Assembly (NCBI GenBank): GCA_030733815.1 | Contig: JAUZQE010000021.1 | Location: 1-51,430, forward strand | DNA length: 51,430 nt | Source: Yanghanlia caeni | GTDB lineage: Bacteria; Pseudomonadota; Gammaproteobacteria; Burkholderiales; Burkholderiaceae_B | Reading direction: 5' to 3' | Shown: piece by piece, positions 27,933 through 37,147 of the stretch | How positions within the stretch are numbered: position 1 is the stretch's first letter | Layout: the number at the start of each line of letters is the position of its first letter | The notes under the pieces: generated by a model | Told to the model about the DNA's origin: nothing | The model's input: the letters and a program-made list of their open reading frames with translations, nothing else | The model's database searches: none | Program-made: the position numbers and the translations under genes

Positions 27933-28540
27933 ACGATCACGCGCCCCGCCAGCATGGCTTCACCCTGCTCGAAGTGCTGATCGCCCTCACCCTGATGGCA
28001 GTGCTGAGCGTGCTTTCGTGGCGGGCGCTCGATGTCACCGCCCGTTCCAGCGAGCAGCTGAACGCCGATGCACATGACACGCTGACCCTGATGCGCGTGC
28101 TGGGCCAGCTGGAAACCGATCTGAGCCGCCATGCCGACACCCTTCCCGCCGACCCGGGCGCGGCACCGGTCGCGGCGCAATCGGTCACGGAGGGCGAGAT
28201 TCTGCTGCCGGGCATTCACTGGACTCCCCCGCGGCTCACCATCCACCGCGTGGCGCAACCGGGAACCTGGCAGGAGGTGGTCTGGTATCTTGGCGATGCC
28301 CGATTGCACCGTGCCTTCGGCCCCGCGGCGAATACCCTTCCGCTGCCCGCGGCGCACGACGCCGAGGCCCTGCTCGATGACGTGCGGGCCTTCACGGTTC
28401 GGGCCTGGCTGCCCGGCCAGGGCTGGTCGCACACCCACGCACCCGGTGCCGGCGCCACGGCCACGGGGCTGGAAATCGCCATTGCACTTCGCCACGACGA
28501 CAGCCGGGAAACCTATCGCAAAGTGGTGATGCTGCCATGA
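27929..28540 (+). CDS. gspJ: Type II secretion minor pseudopilin GspJ
   Basis: A 203-residue minor pseudopilin. Leader RQHG-FTLLEVLIALTLMAVLS and the downstream WRALDVTARSS and QLETDLSRHADTL blocks are typical of GspJ. The C-terminal beta domain carries the pattern VRAFTVRAWLPGQGW. It overlaps its neighbours by four bases on both sides. Confidence 0.93.
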   Translation: MNDHAPRQHGFTLLEVLIALTLMAVLSVLSWRALDVTARSSEQLNADAHDTLTLMRVLGQLETDLSRHADTLPADPGAAPVAAQSVTEGEILLPGIHWTPPRLTIHRVAQPGTWQEVVWYLGDARLHRAFGPAANTLPLPAAHDAEALLDDVRAFTVRAWLPGQGWSHTHAPGAGATATGLEIAIALRHDDSRETYRKVVMLP

Positions 28541-29448
28541 CGGGCCGACACCTGCTTCGCTCGCCTGCGCGCCAGAAGGGCATGGCCGTCGTCAGCGCCC
28601 TGATCGTCGTGGCCGCGGCATCGGTCGCCACAGCGGGCATCATGGAACGGCAGGCGGCGCTGGCCGACACCCTTGCAGGCGAACGCGACCGCGCACAGGC
28701 GCGCTGGCTGCTGCGCGGCGGGCTCGACTGGGCACGCATTCTTCTGCTGCTCGACGCACGCAGCAGTGCCGTCACCCTGCGTCAGGCGATCTGGGCGCAG
28801 CCGATCAGCAACTTCCAGATTCGCGACCCCGCCAGCGGCCGAAGCGCCACGTTCTCGGGGGTAATCGAAGACGAACAGGGCAAGTTCAACCTGCAGCGGC
28901 TTGCCGTGAACGGCACCATACGTGCCGACGCGGTCGCGGCGCTCGATGCGCTGCTGACCAGCCTGAACGTCCCGCGCGGCACCGCAGCAGGTCTGGCCGC
29001 ACGGGTGGCCGCCAGTCAGCCCGCGCCGACGCGAGCCGCCATGGCGCCCCAGTTACGCAGCGTGCACGATTTGCAGGGTGTCGCCGGCCTGTCTCCCGAC
29101 ATGCTTGCCGCCCTGTCGCCCTATCTCACGATACTGCCGGGCGACACGCCCCTGAACGTCAACACCGCAGCGGCGGAAGTGCTGAGCGCCGTCATACCCG
29201 GCCTGGGTCTGGCGCACGCCCGCCAGCTCGTCGAGGAACGCGACCGCGGCCAGTGGTTCACGAGCCGCGGCGACTTCCTGAACCGGCTCGATCTTCCGGT
29301 CCTGCAGGGCGAACTCGCGCTGGACGTGCGCAGCGAATGGTTCAAGGTGAGCGGCGAGGTTGTGCTTGATCATTCCCGCGCCACCATGCAGGCACTGCTG
29401 CGGCGCACCGGCGACGCACCTGCCGCGGTGCACTGGATCGAGGGCTGA
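28537..29448 (+). CDS. gspK: Type II secretion minor pseudopilin GspK
   Basis: A 303-residue tip pseudopilin. Leader RQKG-MAVVSALIVVAAA lacks Glu+5, as is normal for GspK, which caps the pseudopilus. The body contains the SAM-like helical repeats (LNVNTAAAEVLSAVIPGLG is one such motif) and EDEQGKFNLQRL, near the calcium site. It overlaps gspJ by four bases and is followed immediately by gspL. Confidence 0.94.
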   Translation: MTGRHLLRSPARQKGMAVVSALIVVAAASVATAGIMERQAALADTLAGERDRAQARWLLRGGLDWARILLLLDARSSAVTLRQAIWAQPISNFQIRDPASGRSATFSGVIEDEQGKFNLQRLAVNGTIRADAVAALDALLTSLNVPRGTAAGLAARVAASQPAPTRAAMAPQLRSVHDLQGVAGLSPDMLAALSPYLTILPGDTPLNVNTAAAEVLSAVIPGLGLAHARQLVEERDRGQWFTSRGDFLNRLDLPVLQGELALDVRSEWFKVSGEVVLDHSRATMQALLRRTGDAPAAVHWIEG

Positions 29449-29449
29449 C

Positions 29450-30475
29450 ATGAAACAGAGCCTGCGTCTTGCCCTGCCCCCGCTCGCTTCACTCACGCCC
29501 GATACGCCCATTCCGTTCGCACTGTTCGATCGCGGCGGCAGCATACGCCGTAGCGGCACGCTACCGGCATCGCAGCTTGCGACACTGGCCCCCGGGCGGC
29601 GGGCACAGGCCATACTGCATCCAGGCGAGGCCGTGGTTACCGTGGTCGATCTGCCCCCGGTACCGGCCCGACGGCTCGATGCAGCCGTTCAGGGCCGCAT
29701 CGAACCCATGGCACTCGAACCGCTTGGCGAGTTATGCGTGGCACACGGCCCCCAGGCTGCAGACGGAACGGTACTGGCGGCGTGGGTGAGCCGTCGCCTG
29801 CTGCTGAAAGCGTGGCAGATGCTGCACGACGCCGGCCTCAAGCTCGATGCGATCGTGCCGTTCGAGCTCGCACTACCGCAGGGCGACCCGGCCCCTCACG
29901 CCCCACTCGAGCTGCCTGCCGACGATCGCTGGCGGGCGCCGCTGCCCGCATGGTCGCTGGCACGTGCGCAATGGCGCCCCGCCGCCCGGCACTCACGGTG
30001 GCGCGCGCCCCTGGCCTGGGCCGCCGCCGCGCTCGGCCTGTGGCTCGCCGGCCTGAACCTGTACGCCGTGCAGCTGCGCGGCGAAGCGCGGGCGCTGCAG
30101 GTGCGCAACGAACAGGCCGTGCGCGAGGCGTTTCCCGAAATACCGGTCATCATCGATCCGCTGCGGCAGGCGCGCAACCAGTACGACATGCTGCGTGCCG
30201 GTCAGGGCATGACGGCACACGACGACTTCATGCCGGTCGCACTCGATGCCGCGCAGGTGCTGAGCTTTGCCGCCGGCCATGTGGCGGCCCTGCACTACCA
30301 TGACGGCCGCCTGCGCCTGGAACTGGCCCCGGGGTACACGCCGCCCGCCGACGAAGCGGCACTCACACGCGCCGCCGCGGCACAAGCGCTCGATGTGCGC
30401 AAAGATTCCGACGCCGCCAATGTCTGGATCGTGGAACGTGCCGTTACCGGCTCACCGAAGGAGGCGCACCGATGA
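29450..30475 (+). CDS. gspL: Type II secretion protein GspL
   Basis: A 341-residue bitopic inner-membrane protein that recruits the GspE ATPase. The cytoplasmic part (about 1-180) has the actin-like fold of GspL, a single transmembrane helix lies near 185-206 (WAAAALGLWLAGLNLYAV), and a periplasmic ferredoxin-like domain follows. ATG 29450 comes one base after the gspK stop; the longer open frame upstream overlaps gspK and is not needed. Confidence 0.9.
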   Translation: MKQSLRLALPPLASLTPDTPIPFALFDRGGSIRRSGTLPASQLATLAPGRRAQAILHPGEAVVTVVDLPPVPARRLDAAVQGRIEPMALEPLGELCVAHGPQAADGTVLAAWVSRRLLLKAWQMLHDAGLKLDAIVPFELALPQGDPAPHAPLELPADDRWRAPLPAWSLARAQWRPAARHSRWRAPLAWAAAALGLWLAGLNLYAVQLRGEARALQVRNEQAVREAFPEIPVIIDPLRQARNQYDMLRAGQGMTAHDDFMPVALDAAQVLSFAAGHVAALHYHDGRLRLELAPGYTPPADEAALTRAAAAQALDVRKDSDAANVWIVERAVTGSPKEAHR

Positions 30476-31077
30476 ACCCGCACGCGAAGCCGGATGCAGG
30501 GCCCCGGCACCACTCGCCCGCCCAAGGCCCGCACGCGGCAGCAACGGCCCGTGTGCAGGCGCGTGCGTGGTGGGCTGCGCGCACGCAGCGCGAGCGCACG
30601 ATGCTGAGCGTGGCCGCGTTACTGATGCTGGCGGCGCTGACATGGAGCCTTGGCGTACGGCCGGCGCTGGACACCATTGCCCGCCTGCACACGCAGTTGC
30701 CCCAGCTGCGCGCCGAGGCGATGCAGATCGACGCCATCATCGCAGAGGCACACGCCCTGCAGCGAACGCAGACGGCTCGCATCGATGCGACTTCGCTCGG
30801 CGAAACGTTGCGCGATGACCTGCACCGCGCAGGGCTGCAAAGCCATGCCGACGTGCAGGCGGCGGGGCCGGGCACCCCGGCAGACCAGGCGGCCTGGGAA
30901 GTGACCGTGCACGATGCCCCTGCGGCAACGACCCTGCGCTGGGTCAGCGGTGTGCCCTTTCGCCTGCATGTCCGGGTTCACGGTGCCGAACTGGCCCGCA
31001 GCCGCGTCGACGGACGCGATCGGCCCGGTCACATAACGGGCCGCATCGTACTGCTGGCACCGGAGCAGACGCCATGA
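30472..31077 (+). CDS. gspM: Type II secretion protein GspM
   Basis: A 201-residue inner-membrane partner of GspL. After about 40 polar residues comes the motif WWAARTQRERTM, one transmembrane helix (about 43-62), and a small periplasmic domain with the DLHRAGLQSHADVQ segment. It overlaps gspL and gspN by four bases each. Confidence 0.9.
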   Translation: MNPHAKPDAGPRHHSPAQGPHAAATARVQARAWWAARTQRERTMLSVAALLMLAALTWSLGVRPALDTIARLHTQLPQLRAEAMQIDAIIAEAHALQRTQTARIDATSLGETLRDDLHRAGLQSHADVQAAGPGTPADQAAWEVTVHDAPAATTLRWVSGVPFRLHVRVHGAELARSRVDGRDRPGHITGRIVLLAPEQTP

Positions 31078-31823
31078 GCCGCCGCATCGCCCTGTGGCTC
31101 GGCATCGTGCTGCTGGCGCTCGCCGGCGCACTGGTGATGCTGCCGGCACGCTGGCTGATGCGAGCGCTGCCCGCGCACTGGCCGCTCGATATCGTGGCCG
31201 CACACGGCACCATCTGGTCTGGCAGCGCTTCACTGGCAATCGGAAACGGCAGCAACCAGCGCACGCTGCCCGATCCGTTGCGATGGCACTGGTCGTTCGG
31301 CAACGGCCCGCAGCTGCACATCGAACACCCCTGGTTCAGCACCCCGCTCATCGTCGCGCCCACGCTTGCCGGCGTGAAGATCTCTTCGCAAACGCTGCGC
31401 CTGCCTGCACAAAGCCTGGCGACACTGGATGCGCGCATCGCTGCGCTCGAGCCGGCCGGCCAGATCGTGCTGAACTGGCCGAGCCTCATTCTGGGCACGC
31501 AGGCACGCCCGGTCGGCACGCCGCTGCTGAACGCCGAATGGCGTGCGGCCGGCTCATCGCTCACCCCCATACGCCCCATCGGCCACTATCGCGTCGAACT
31601 CAGGCAGGCTGCCGGCGGCGCGGCGGCCCTGGTGCTCGACACGGCCGAAGGCCCGCTGATGCTGACCGGCGAAGGCCTGCTCGATGCGCGCGGCCACTTT
31701 CATTTCGACGGCCGCGCCTACGCCGATCCGGCAGCGGGCAGCACGGTTCAGGCCGCACTGGCCGACATCCTGAATGCGCTGGGCCCCAGACGCAATGACC
31801 AGACGCTGCTGCAATACCGCTAG
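31074..31823 (+). CDS. gspN: Type II secretion protein GspN
   Basis: A 249-residue protein with an N-terminal signal anchor (about residues 6-24) and a periplasmic domain. It matches GspN in its GTIWSGSASLAIG and PLRWHWSF blocks and in the C-terminal LNALGPRRNDQTLLQYR. GspN is not essential in every T2SS. It precedes the secretin gene here. Confidence 0.88.
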   Translation: MSRRIALWLGIVLLALAGALVMLPARWLMRALPAHWPLDIVAAHGTIWSGSASLAIGNGSNQRTLPDPLRWHWSFGNGPQLHIEHPWFSTPLIVAPTLAGVKISSQTLRLPAQSLATLDARIAALEPAGQIVLNWPSLILGTQARPVGTPLLNAEWRAAGSSLTPIRPIGHYRVELRQAAGGAAALVLDTAEGPLMLTGEGLLDARGHFHFDGRAYADPAAGSTVQAALADILNALGPRRNDQTLLQYR

Positions 31824-31853
31824 CCCCCACCCATGCACTCCACCGGTAGATCC

Positions 31854-34343
31854 ATGACGAAATCGCTTCCAACCGCCTGCACGACACCCCGAACGGCGCT
31901 GCGTCGGGCGGATACTGTCGCAACGCCACGCCACACCACGCTGCGGTTCGGGGCCTTGCCGGCACTTGCACTGCTGTCGGCTGCCCTGGCGGCGTGCACG
32001 ACGCCGCCAGGAAGCGGTGAAGACTCGCCCTCGCAATTTGTGGTGCATACCTCTACCGGCCAGGGCTGGCGTCAGGAAAGCGCCCCCGGCACCACCGCGC
32101 GGGCCGTGCCACCGGCGCCCGCCGCGCAACCGTCACGCCCCGCGCGCAGTCGTGACCCCGGGCGCGACGTGCCGCCACCGGCCTCACCATCCGCCACGAT
32201 GGGTGCCACCACCATGCTGAACTTCGTGGATGCCGACCTGCAGGGCGTGGTACGCGCCCTGGCGGCATTCACGGGGCGCAACTTCGTGGTCGACCCGCGT
32301 GTGAGAGGCCCGCTGACACTGATTTCGGAAGCGCCCGTGGATGCCGACACGGCCTATTCCATGTTGCTGGCCGCGCTGCGCATGCAGGGCTTCGCCGTGG
32401 TGCAGGTCGACGGCGTCAACCGCGTAGTGCCCGAAGCCGATGCCAAGCTGCACGGCGGGCCGGTGGGCACGGGCACGGGTGCCATGCCCGCGGCGGGCGG
32501 CGAACTGGTCACGCGCGTCTTCCCCTTGCGTTATGAGAACGCCACGGCGCTCGTGCCCATCCTGCGCCCGATGATCGCACCGAACAACACCATCAATGCC
32601 TACCCCGGCAACAACACCCTGGTCATCACCGATTACGCCGACAACCTGGATCGCATTGCGCGGGTCATTGCCGACATCGATACGCCCGACGCCTTCAGCA
32701 CCGACGTCGTACCCATACGCCATGGCGTGGCGCTCGACGTGGCGGCGCTCGCGGCACAGCTTCTCGACACGCGCGGCAGTGAGACGGCCGGGCGGGTCGT
32801 GGTGGTGGCCGATCCGCGCAGCAACTCGGTGCTGCTGCGTGCGGGCAGCCCCGATACGCTCGAACTGGCGCGCAACCTGATCCAGCGCATCGACCGGCCT
32901 GAAACCGGCACCGGCAACCTGCACGTGGTCTACCTGCGCAACGCACAGGCCACGCGCCTGGCAGAAGTGCTGCGCGGGGCGCTGGGCGGCCACGCCCAGG
33001 GCGGCCAGCCGGGCCTGGGCGACGATCTCCAGGGAGGCCTTTCCACAGGCATGTACGACAGCGCGACCTCACCCGGCACGGGCGGTGCCAACACCGGCCC
33101 CGGTGGCTTGGGCGGCGCACGCAACACCATCGGCATGACGCCCGCTGCCGCCCAGGGCAGCCTCGCCTCGTTACCCGGGCGCACGCCCGCAGCCCAGCAG
33201 GGCGTGAGCTTCACGGCCGGCGGCGCAACGGTGCAGGCCGATCCCACCACCAACACACTCATCATTTCTGCGCCGCCACCGCTCTACCGAAGCCTGCGCG
33301 AGATCATCGACCAGCTCGACCAGCGCCGGGCCCAGGTGCTGGTGGAAAGCCTGATCGTCGAAGTGTCGGCCACCGATGCCGCCGAGTTCGGCATTCAATG
33401 GATGCTCGGTGCAGCCGACGTTGCCGGCGGCGGCTCGTCGTTCATCGGCGGTGCCAATCTGGGCGGCAGCGGCATCACGGCCTCCGGCGTTGCCGGTGCC
33501 ACCACCGCGATCGACGCGCTGGGCCAGGGCTTGAGCCTGGGCGTCGTCAAAGGCACCGTCGATGTTCTGGGCAGGCAGGTGCTCAACCTGAACGTGCTGG
33601 CGCGCGCCCTGCAGTCGCGCGGCAACAGCAACATTCTGGCGACACCCAATCTCATGACGCTCGACAACGAGGAAGCCAGCATCATGGTGGGGCAGACGCT
33701 GCCCTTCGTGACCGGCCAGTACACCACGTCGGGCGACGGGGCCAGCAACCCCTTCCAGACCATTGCCCGCGAAGACGTGGGGCTGTCGCTGCGCATACGG
33801 CCGCAGATTTCGGAAGGCAACACCGTGAAGCTCGCGCTGTACCAGGAAGTGAGCAGCGTCGATGAGGCCGCAACGCGGGTCATGAACGGCGTGGTGACCC
33901 GCAAGCGCGCCCTCGAGACCGAGGTGCTGGTCGACGACGGCCAGATTATCGTGCTGGGCGGCCTGCTGGAAGACCGGCTCTTCGACAACCGGCAGGCCGT
34001 CCCGCTACTGGGTGATCTTCCGGTACTAGGCAACCTGTTCCGCTACGACCAGCGCCACCGCGAAAAAACCAATCTCATGGTCTTCCTGCGGCCGCACATC
34101 GTGCGCAACGCGCGCGACAGCGCAGGGGTCACGCTCGACCGCTACAACTACATGCGGGCGGCGCAGGCGAATTTGCCACCGCTTTCCACCTGGCTGACCA
34201 AGGATGTCGGCATGCCGCCGCTGCCCGCATTCGAGCGCAACACCGAATCGGGGCTGCTCGACCTGCGCGAGCCGCCTGCCCGTCCGCCAGCGGCCGAGGC
34301 CCACCCCGAACCGGCGACCCCGCCCTCGCGAGACGCGCTGTGA
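31854..34343 (+). CDS. gspD: Type II secretion secretin GspD, lipoprotein type
   Basis: An outer-membrane secretin of about 829 residues. The N-terminus is a lipoprotein signal with lipobox L45-A-A-C48, so the secretin carries its own lipid anchor, as in the liposecretins HxcQ and XpsD. N0 (about 122-195), N1, N2 and N3 follow; N3 is interrupted by a Gly-rich loop of about 80 residues (near 385-465). The secretin core (about 560-750) ends with [14 protein letters not shown] and [14 protein letters not shown] Pro-rich tail closes the chain. ATG 31833 is an alternative start. The stop overlaps the gspE GTG. Confidence 0.95.
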   Translation: MTKSLPTACTTPRTALRRADTVATPRHTTLRFGALPALALLSAALAACTTPPGSGEDSPSQFVVHTSTGQGWRQESAPGTTARAVPPAPAAQPSRPARSRDPGRDVPPPASPSATMGATTMLNFVDADLQGVVRALAAFTGRNFVVDPRVRGPLTLISEAPVDADTAYSMLLAALRMQGFAVVQVDGVNRVVPEADAKLHGGPVGTGTGAMPAAGGELVTRVFPLRYENATALVPILRPMIAPNNTINAYPGNNTLVITDYADNLDRIARVIADIDTPDAFSTDVVPIRHGVALDVAALAAQLLDTRGSETAGRVVVVADPRSNSVLLRAGSPDTLELARNLIQRIDRPETGTGNLHVVYLRNAQATRLAEVLRGALGGHAQGGQPGLGDDLQGGLSTGMYDSATSPGTGGANTGPGGLGGARNTIGMTPAAAQGSLASLPGRTPAAQQGVSFTAGGATVQADPTTNTLIISAPPPLYRSLREIIDQLDQRRAQVLVESLIVEVSATDAAEFGIQWMLGAADVAGGGSSFIGGANLGGSGITASGVAGATTAIDALGQGLSLGVVKGTVDVLGRQVLNLNVLARALQSRGNSNILATPNLMTLDNEEASIMVGQTLPFVTGQYTTSGDGASNPFQTIAREDVGLSLRIRPQISEGNTVKLALYQEVSSVDEAATRVMNGVVTRKRALETEVLVDDGQIIVLGGLLEDRLFDNRQAVPLLGDLPVLGNLFRYDQRHREKTNLMVFLRPHIVRNARDSAGVTLDRYNYMRAAQANLPPLSTWLTKDVGMPPLPAFERNTESGLLDLREPPARPPAAEAHPEPATPPSRDAL

Positions 34344-35761
34344 TCACGCGGCTGCCCTACGCCTGGGCCCGTGCCCAGCGCGCGCTCATCCAGACCGGTG
34401 GCGGCGATGCGCTGCTGGTGGTCACCGAACGCACTCCCGCCTGGGCGCTTGCCGAGATCCGGCGCCGCCACGGCGAGCTGCCGCAACGCAGGGTGGCCGA
34501 TGCCGAATTCGACACCCTGCTGGCGGCGGCGTATGCCGAAACGGGCGATGCGGCGGCCGTCGTCGACGCCGCGGCCAACGAGATCGATCTCGACCGGCTC
34601 ATGCAGGATATCCCCGAAGTCGAAGATCTGCTGGAATCGCACGACGACGCGCCGGTGATCCGCATGATCAACGCCCTGTTCACCCAGGCCGTTCGCGACG
34701 GGGCCAGCGACATCCACCTGGAAGCCTTCGAGAACCATTCGGTCGTGCGCTACAGGGTGGACGGCACGCTGCGCGATATTGCAAACCCGCGCCGGGCGCT
34801 GCACAACGCGCTGGTGTCGCGCATCAAGATCATGGCGAGCCTCGACATTGCCGAAAAGCGCCTGCCGCAGGACGGCCGCATTGCGCTTCGGGTCGGCGGG
34901 CGCGCCATCGACGTACGCGTATCCACACTGCCCACCGGGCACGGCGAACGCGCGGTGCTGCGCCTGCTCGACAAGGAAGCCGGCTTCATGGAACTGGGCC
35001 GCCTGGGCATGGCGCCGGATGTCATGGCGGGGCTTGATTCGCTGATACACCGGCCGCACGGCATCGTGCTGGTGACGGGCCCCACGGGCAGCGGCAAGAG
35101 CACCACGCTGTACGCCGCGCTGGGCCGGCTCGACACCTCCACCACCAACATCCTGACCGTGGAAGACCCGATCGAATACGACCTGCCCGGCATCGGCCAG
35201 ACCCAGGTGAACCCCCGCATCGATCTGGACTTTGCCACGGCGCTGCGCGCCATACTGCGCCAGGACCCCGACATCATCATGATCGGCGAAATCCGCGACC
35301 TGGAAACGGCCCAGATTGCCGTGCAGGCGTCACTCACCGGGCACCTGGTACTCGCCACCCTGCACACCAACGACGCCACCTCTGCCATCACGCGTCTGAC
35401 CGACATGGGGGTCGAACCGTTTCTGCTGGCGTCGACCTTGCGCGGCGTGCTGGCCCAGCGGCTCGTCAGAAAGCTCTGCCCGGCATGCCGCATCGTGCAC
35501 TCCGACGGTACCGCGCGCTGGAACCCGCAGGGCTGCACGCACTGCCGCCAGACCGGGTACAGGGGCCGCACCGGCATCCACGAGCTGTTCATCATCGATG
35601 ACGAGATCCGCGAACTGATACACGACGGCGCCACCGAACACGCCCTGCGGGCCGCCGCCGAGCGCAAGGGCATGCGCAGCCTGCATGAGGACGGCCACCG
35701 CTGGGTGGCGCAGGGCGTCACCACGACCGAGGAGCTGGCGCGGGTCACGCACGACGCCTGA
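34340..35761 (+). CDS. gspE: Type II secretion ATPase GspE
   Basis: A 473-residue cytoplasmic hexameric ATPase powering pseudopilus assembly. It starts with GTG that overlaps the gspD stop (GTGA). After an N1E-like region come Walker [10 protein letters not shown] (247-255), the Asp box, Walker [13 protein letters not shown] (309-320) and the His box. A zinc-binding four-cysteine motif, C380-x2-C383 and C399-x2-C402, marks GspE; its inner spacer is shorter than usual. Length is slightly below the family norm of about 500 because the N-terminus is short. Confidence 0.96.
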   Translation: MITRLPYAWARAQRALIQTGGGDALLVVTERTPAWALAEIRRRHGELPQRRVADAEFDTLLAAAYAETGDAAAVVDAAANEIDLDRLMQDIPEVEDLLESHDDAPVIRMINALFTQAVRDGASDIHLEAFENHSVVRYRVDGTLRDIANPRRALHNALVSRIKIMASLDIAEKRLPQDGRIALRVGGRAIDVRVSTLPTGHGERAVLRLLDKEAGFMELGRLGMAPDVMAGLDSLIHRPHGIVLVTGPTGSGKSTTLYAALGRLDTSTTNILTVEDPIEYDLPGIGQTQVNPRIDLDFATALRAILRQDPDIIMIGEIRDLETAQIAVQASLTGHLVLATLHTNDATSAITRLTDMGVEPFLLASTLRGVLAQRLVRKLCPACRIVHSDGTARWNPQGCTHCRQTGYRGRTGIHELFIIDDEIRELIHDGATEHALRAAAERKGMRSLHEDGHRWVAQGVTTTEELARVTHDA

Positions 35762-35779
35762 CCCCAAAGAAACCGCAAC

Positions 35780-36991
35780 ATGCCCAGTTATCAATACGAA
35801 GCCGCCGACGCCACAGGCCGCATCGAACGCGGACTGATCGACGCCGATTCGGAACGCCACGCCCGCCAGCTGTTGCGCACGCGCGGGCTGTTGCCCCTGG
35901 CGGTGCGTGGTGTGGCCACCAGCCGCAACGGCTCCGGGCGCAGGCTTGGTGCAGCGCGCCTGCGCGATGGCGAACTGGGAAGCCTGACCCGGCAGCTTGC
36001 CGGCCTGCTGGCCGCGGGACTGCCGCTGGAAACGGCATTGAGCGCCACGCTCGAGCAGGCGGAACGCCGCCACGTGGCCCATGTACTGGCCGCCGTACGG
36101 GCCGATATCCGCGCCGGCCACCGCCTGTGCGACGCCCTGGCCGCGCATCCGCGCGACTTTCCACCCATTTACTGTGCGCTGATCGAAGCCGGCGAACAGT
36201 CGGGCGAACTGCCGGAAGTCATGGAGCGCGTGGCCGCGCACATTGAATCGCGCGGCGACCTGCGCAACAAAATACTCACCGCATTCATTTACCCGGCCAT
36301 CGTCACGATTGTGGCGATTGCGGTGGTGGTGTTTCTGCTGAGCTATGTCGTACCCCAGGTGGTGAGCGCCTTTGTGCACACGCAACAGACCTTGCCTCTG
36401 CTCACACGGGCCATGCTGGCCACCAGCGGATTCATTCGCGACTGGGGGCTATGGGTGCTGCTCGCAGCCGCCCTGCTGATCGCGACCTGGCGATGGACTC
36501 TGCGTATGCCGGCCACACGGCTGGCGTGGCACGGGCGGCTGCTGCGCCTGCCCATGGCCGGGCGCTTCATCCTTGGCGTGAACACCGCCCGTTACGCGGC
36601 AACGCTTGCCATTCTGACAAACAGCGGGGTGTCGCTGCTGACCGCGCTCGAGGCCGCCCAACGCACCCTGAGCAACGACCGCCTGCGCAACGCCTCGGCC
36701 GACGCAATCCGGCGCGTGCGGGAAGGCAGCACACTTGCCGCGGCACTGCAGGCACAGCGGGTGTTTCCGCCTCTGCTCATCCACATGATTGCCAGCGGCG
36801 AGCGCACCGGCGAACTGCCGGCCATGCTCGATCGCGCCGCACGCACACTTTCCAGCGAGCTCGAACGCCGTGCACTCACGCTGACGGCACTGCTGGAGCC
36901 CGCCATGACGCTGCTGATGGGCGGCATCGTGCTGGTCATCGTGCTGGCCGTGATGCTGCCGATCATCGAGATCAACCAGCTGATCCGCTGA
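35780..36991 (+). CDS. gspF: Type II secretion inner-membrane platform protein GspF
   Basis: A 403-residue polytopic protein with two repeated cytoplasmic T2SSF domains (about 65-190 and 265-390). Each contains a GL/GV-L...AL.A signature, and there are three transmembrane helices (near 165-190, 220-240 and 370-395). The N-terminal YQYEAADATGRIERGLI is typical of GspF. It is the last gsp gene and is followed after about 155 bases by a sulfatase gene on the same strand. Confidence 0.95.
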   Translation: MPSYQYEAADATGRIERGLIDADSERHARQLLRTRGLLPLAVRGVATSRNGSGRRLGAARLRDGELGSLTRQLAGLLAAGLPLETALSATLEQAERRHVAHVLAAVRADIRAGHRLCDALAAHPRDFPPIYCALIEAGEQSGELPEVMERVAAHIESRGDLRNKILTAFIYPAIVTIVAIAVVVFLLSYVVPQVVSAFVHTQQTLPLLTRAMLATSGFIRDWGLWVLLAAALLIATWRWTLRMPATRLAWHGRLLRLPMAGRFILGVNTARYAATLAILTNSGVSLLTALEAAQRTLSNDRLRNASADAIRRVREGSTLAAALQAQRVFPPLLIHMIASGERTGELPAMLDRAARTLSSELERRALTLTALLEPAMTLLMGGIVLVIVLAVMLPIIEINQLIR

Positions 36992-37017
36992 GCGCCGCAG
37001 AACGTTCGCGCATCGGC

Positions 37018-37039
37018 ATGCACGTGCGACGGCGTGCAT
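37018..37039 (+). terminator. Possible weak terminator after gspF
   Basis: An inverted repeat ATGCACG-N8-CGTGCAT stands 27 bases after the gspF stop. No T-run follows, so any termination would be partial, and read-through into the sulfatase gene is possible. Confidence 0.3.
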
Positions 37040-37147
37040 TGTCGATCTGCAAAGAACGGCGCCATGTTGCAAAAAAATGCTGGAAACCCGGGCGCTTCAA
37101 ACTGTACGATACCTTTTAAAAATGAAACAACGATGGGGAGACAACCG

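Noticed and set aside
37034-37147. Upstream extension of sulfatase 1 from base 37034
   Set aside because: It would add residues before the signal peptide; the GTG with a GGGGAG site gives the lipobox position shared with sulfatase 2.
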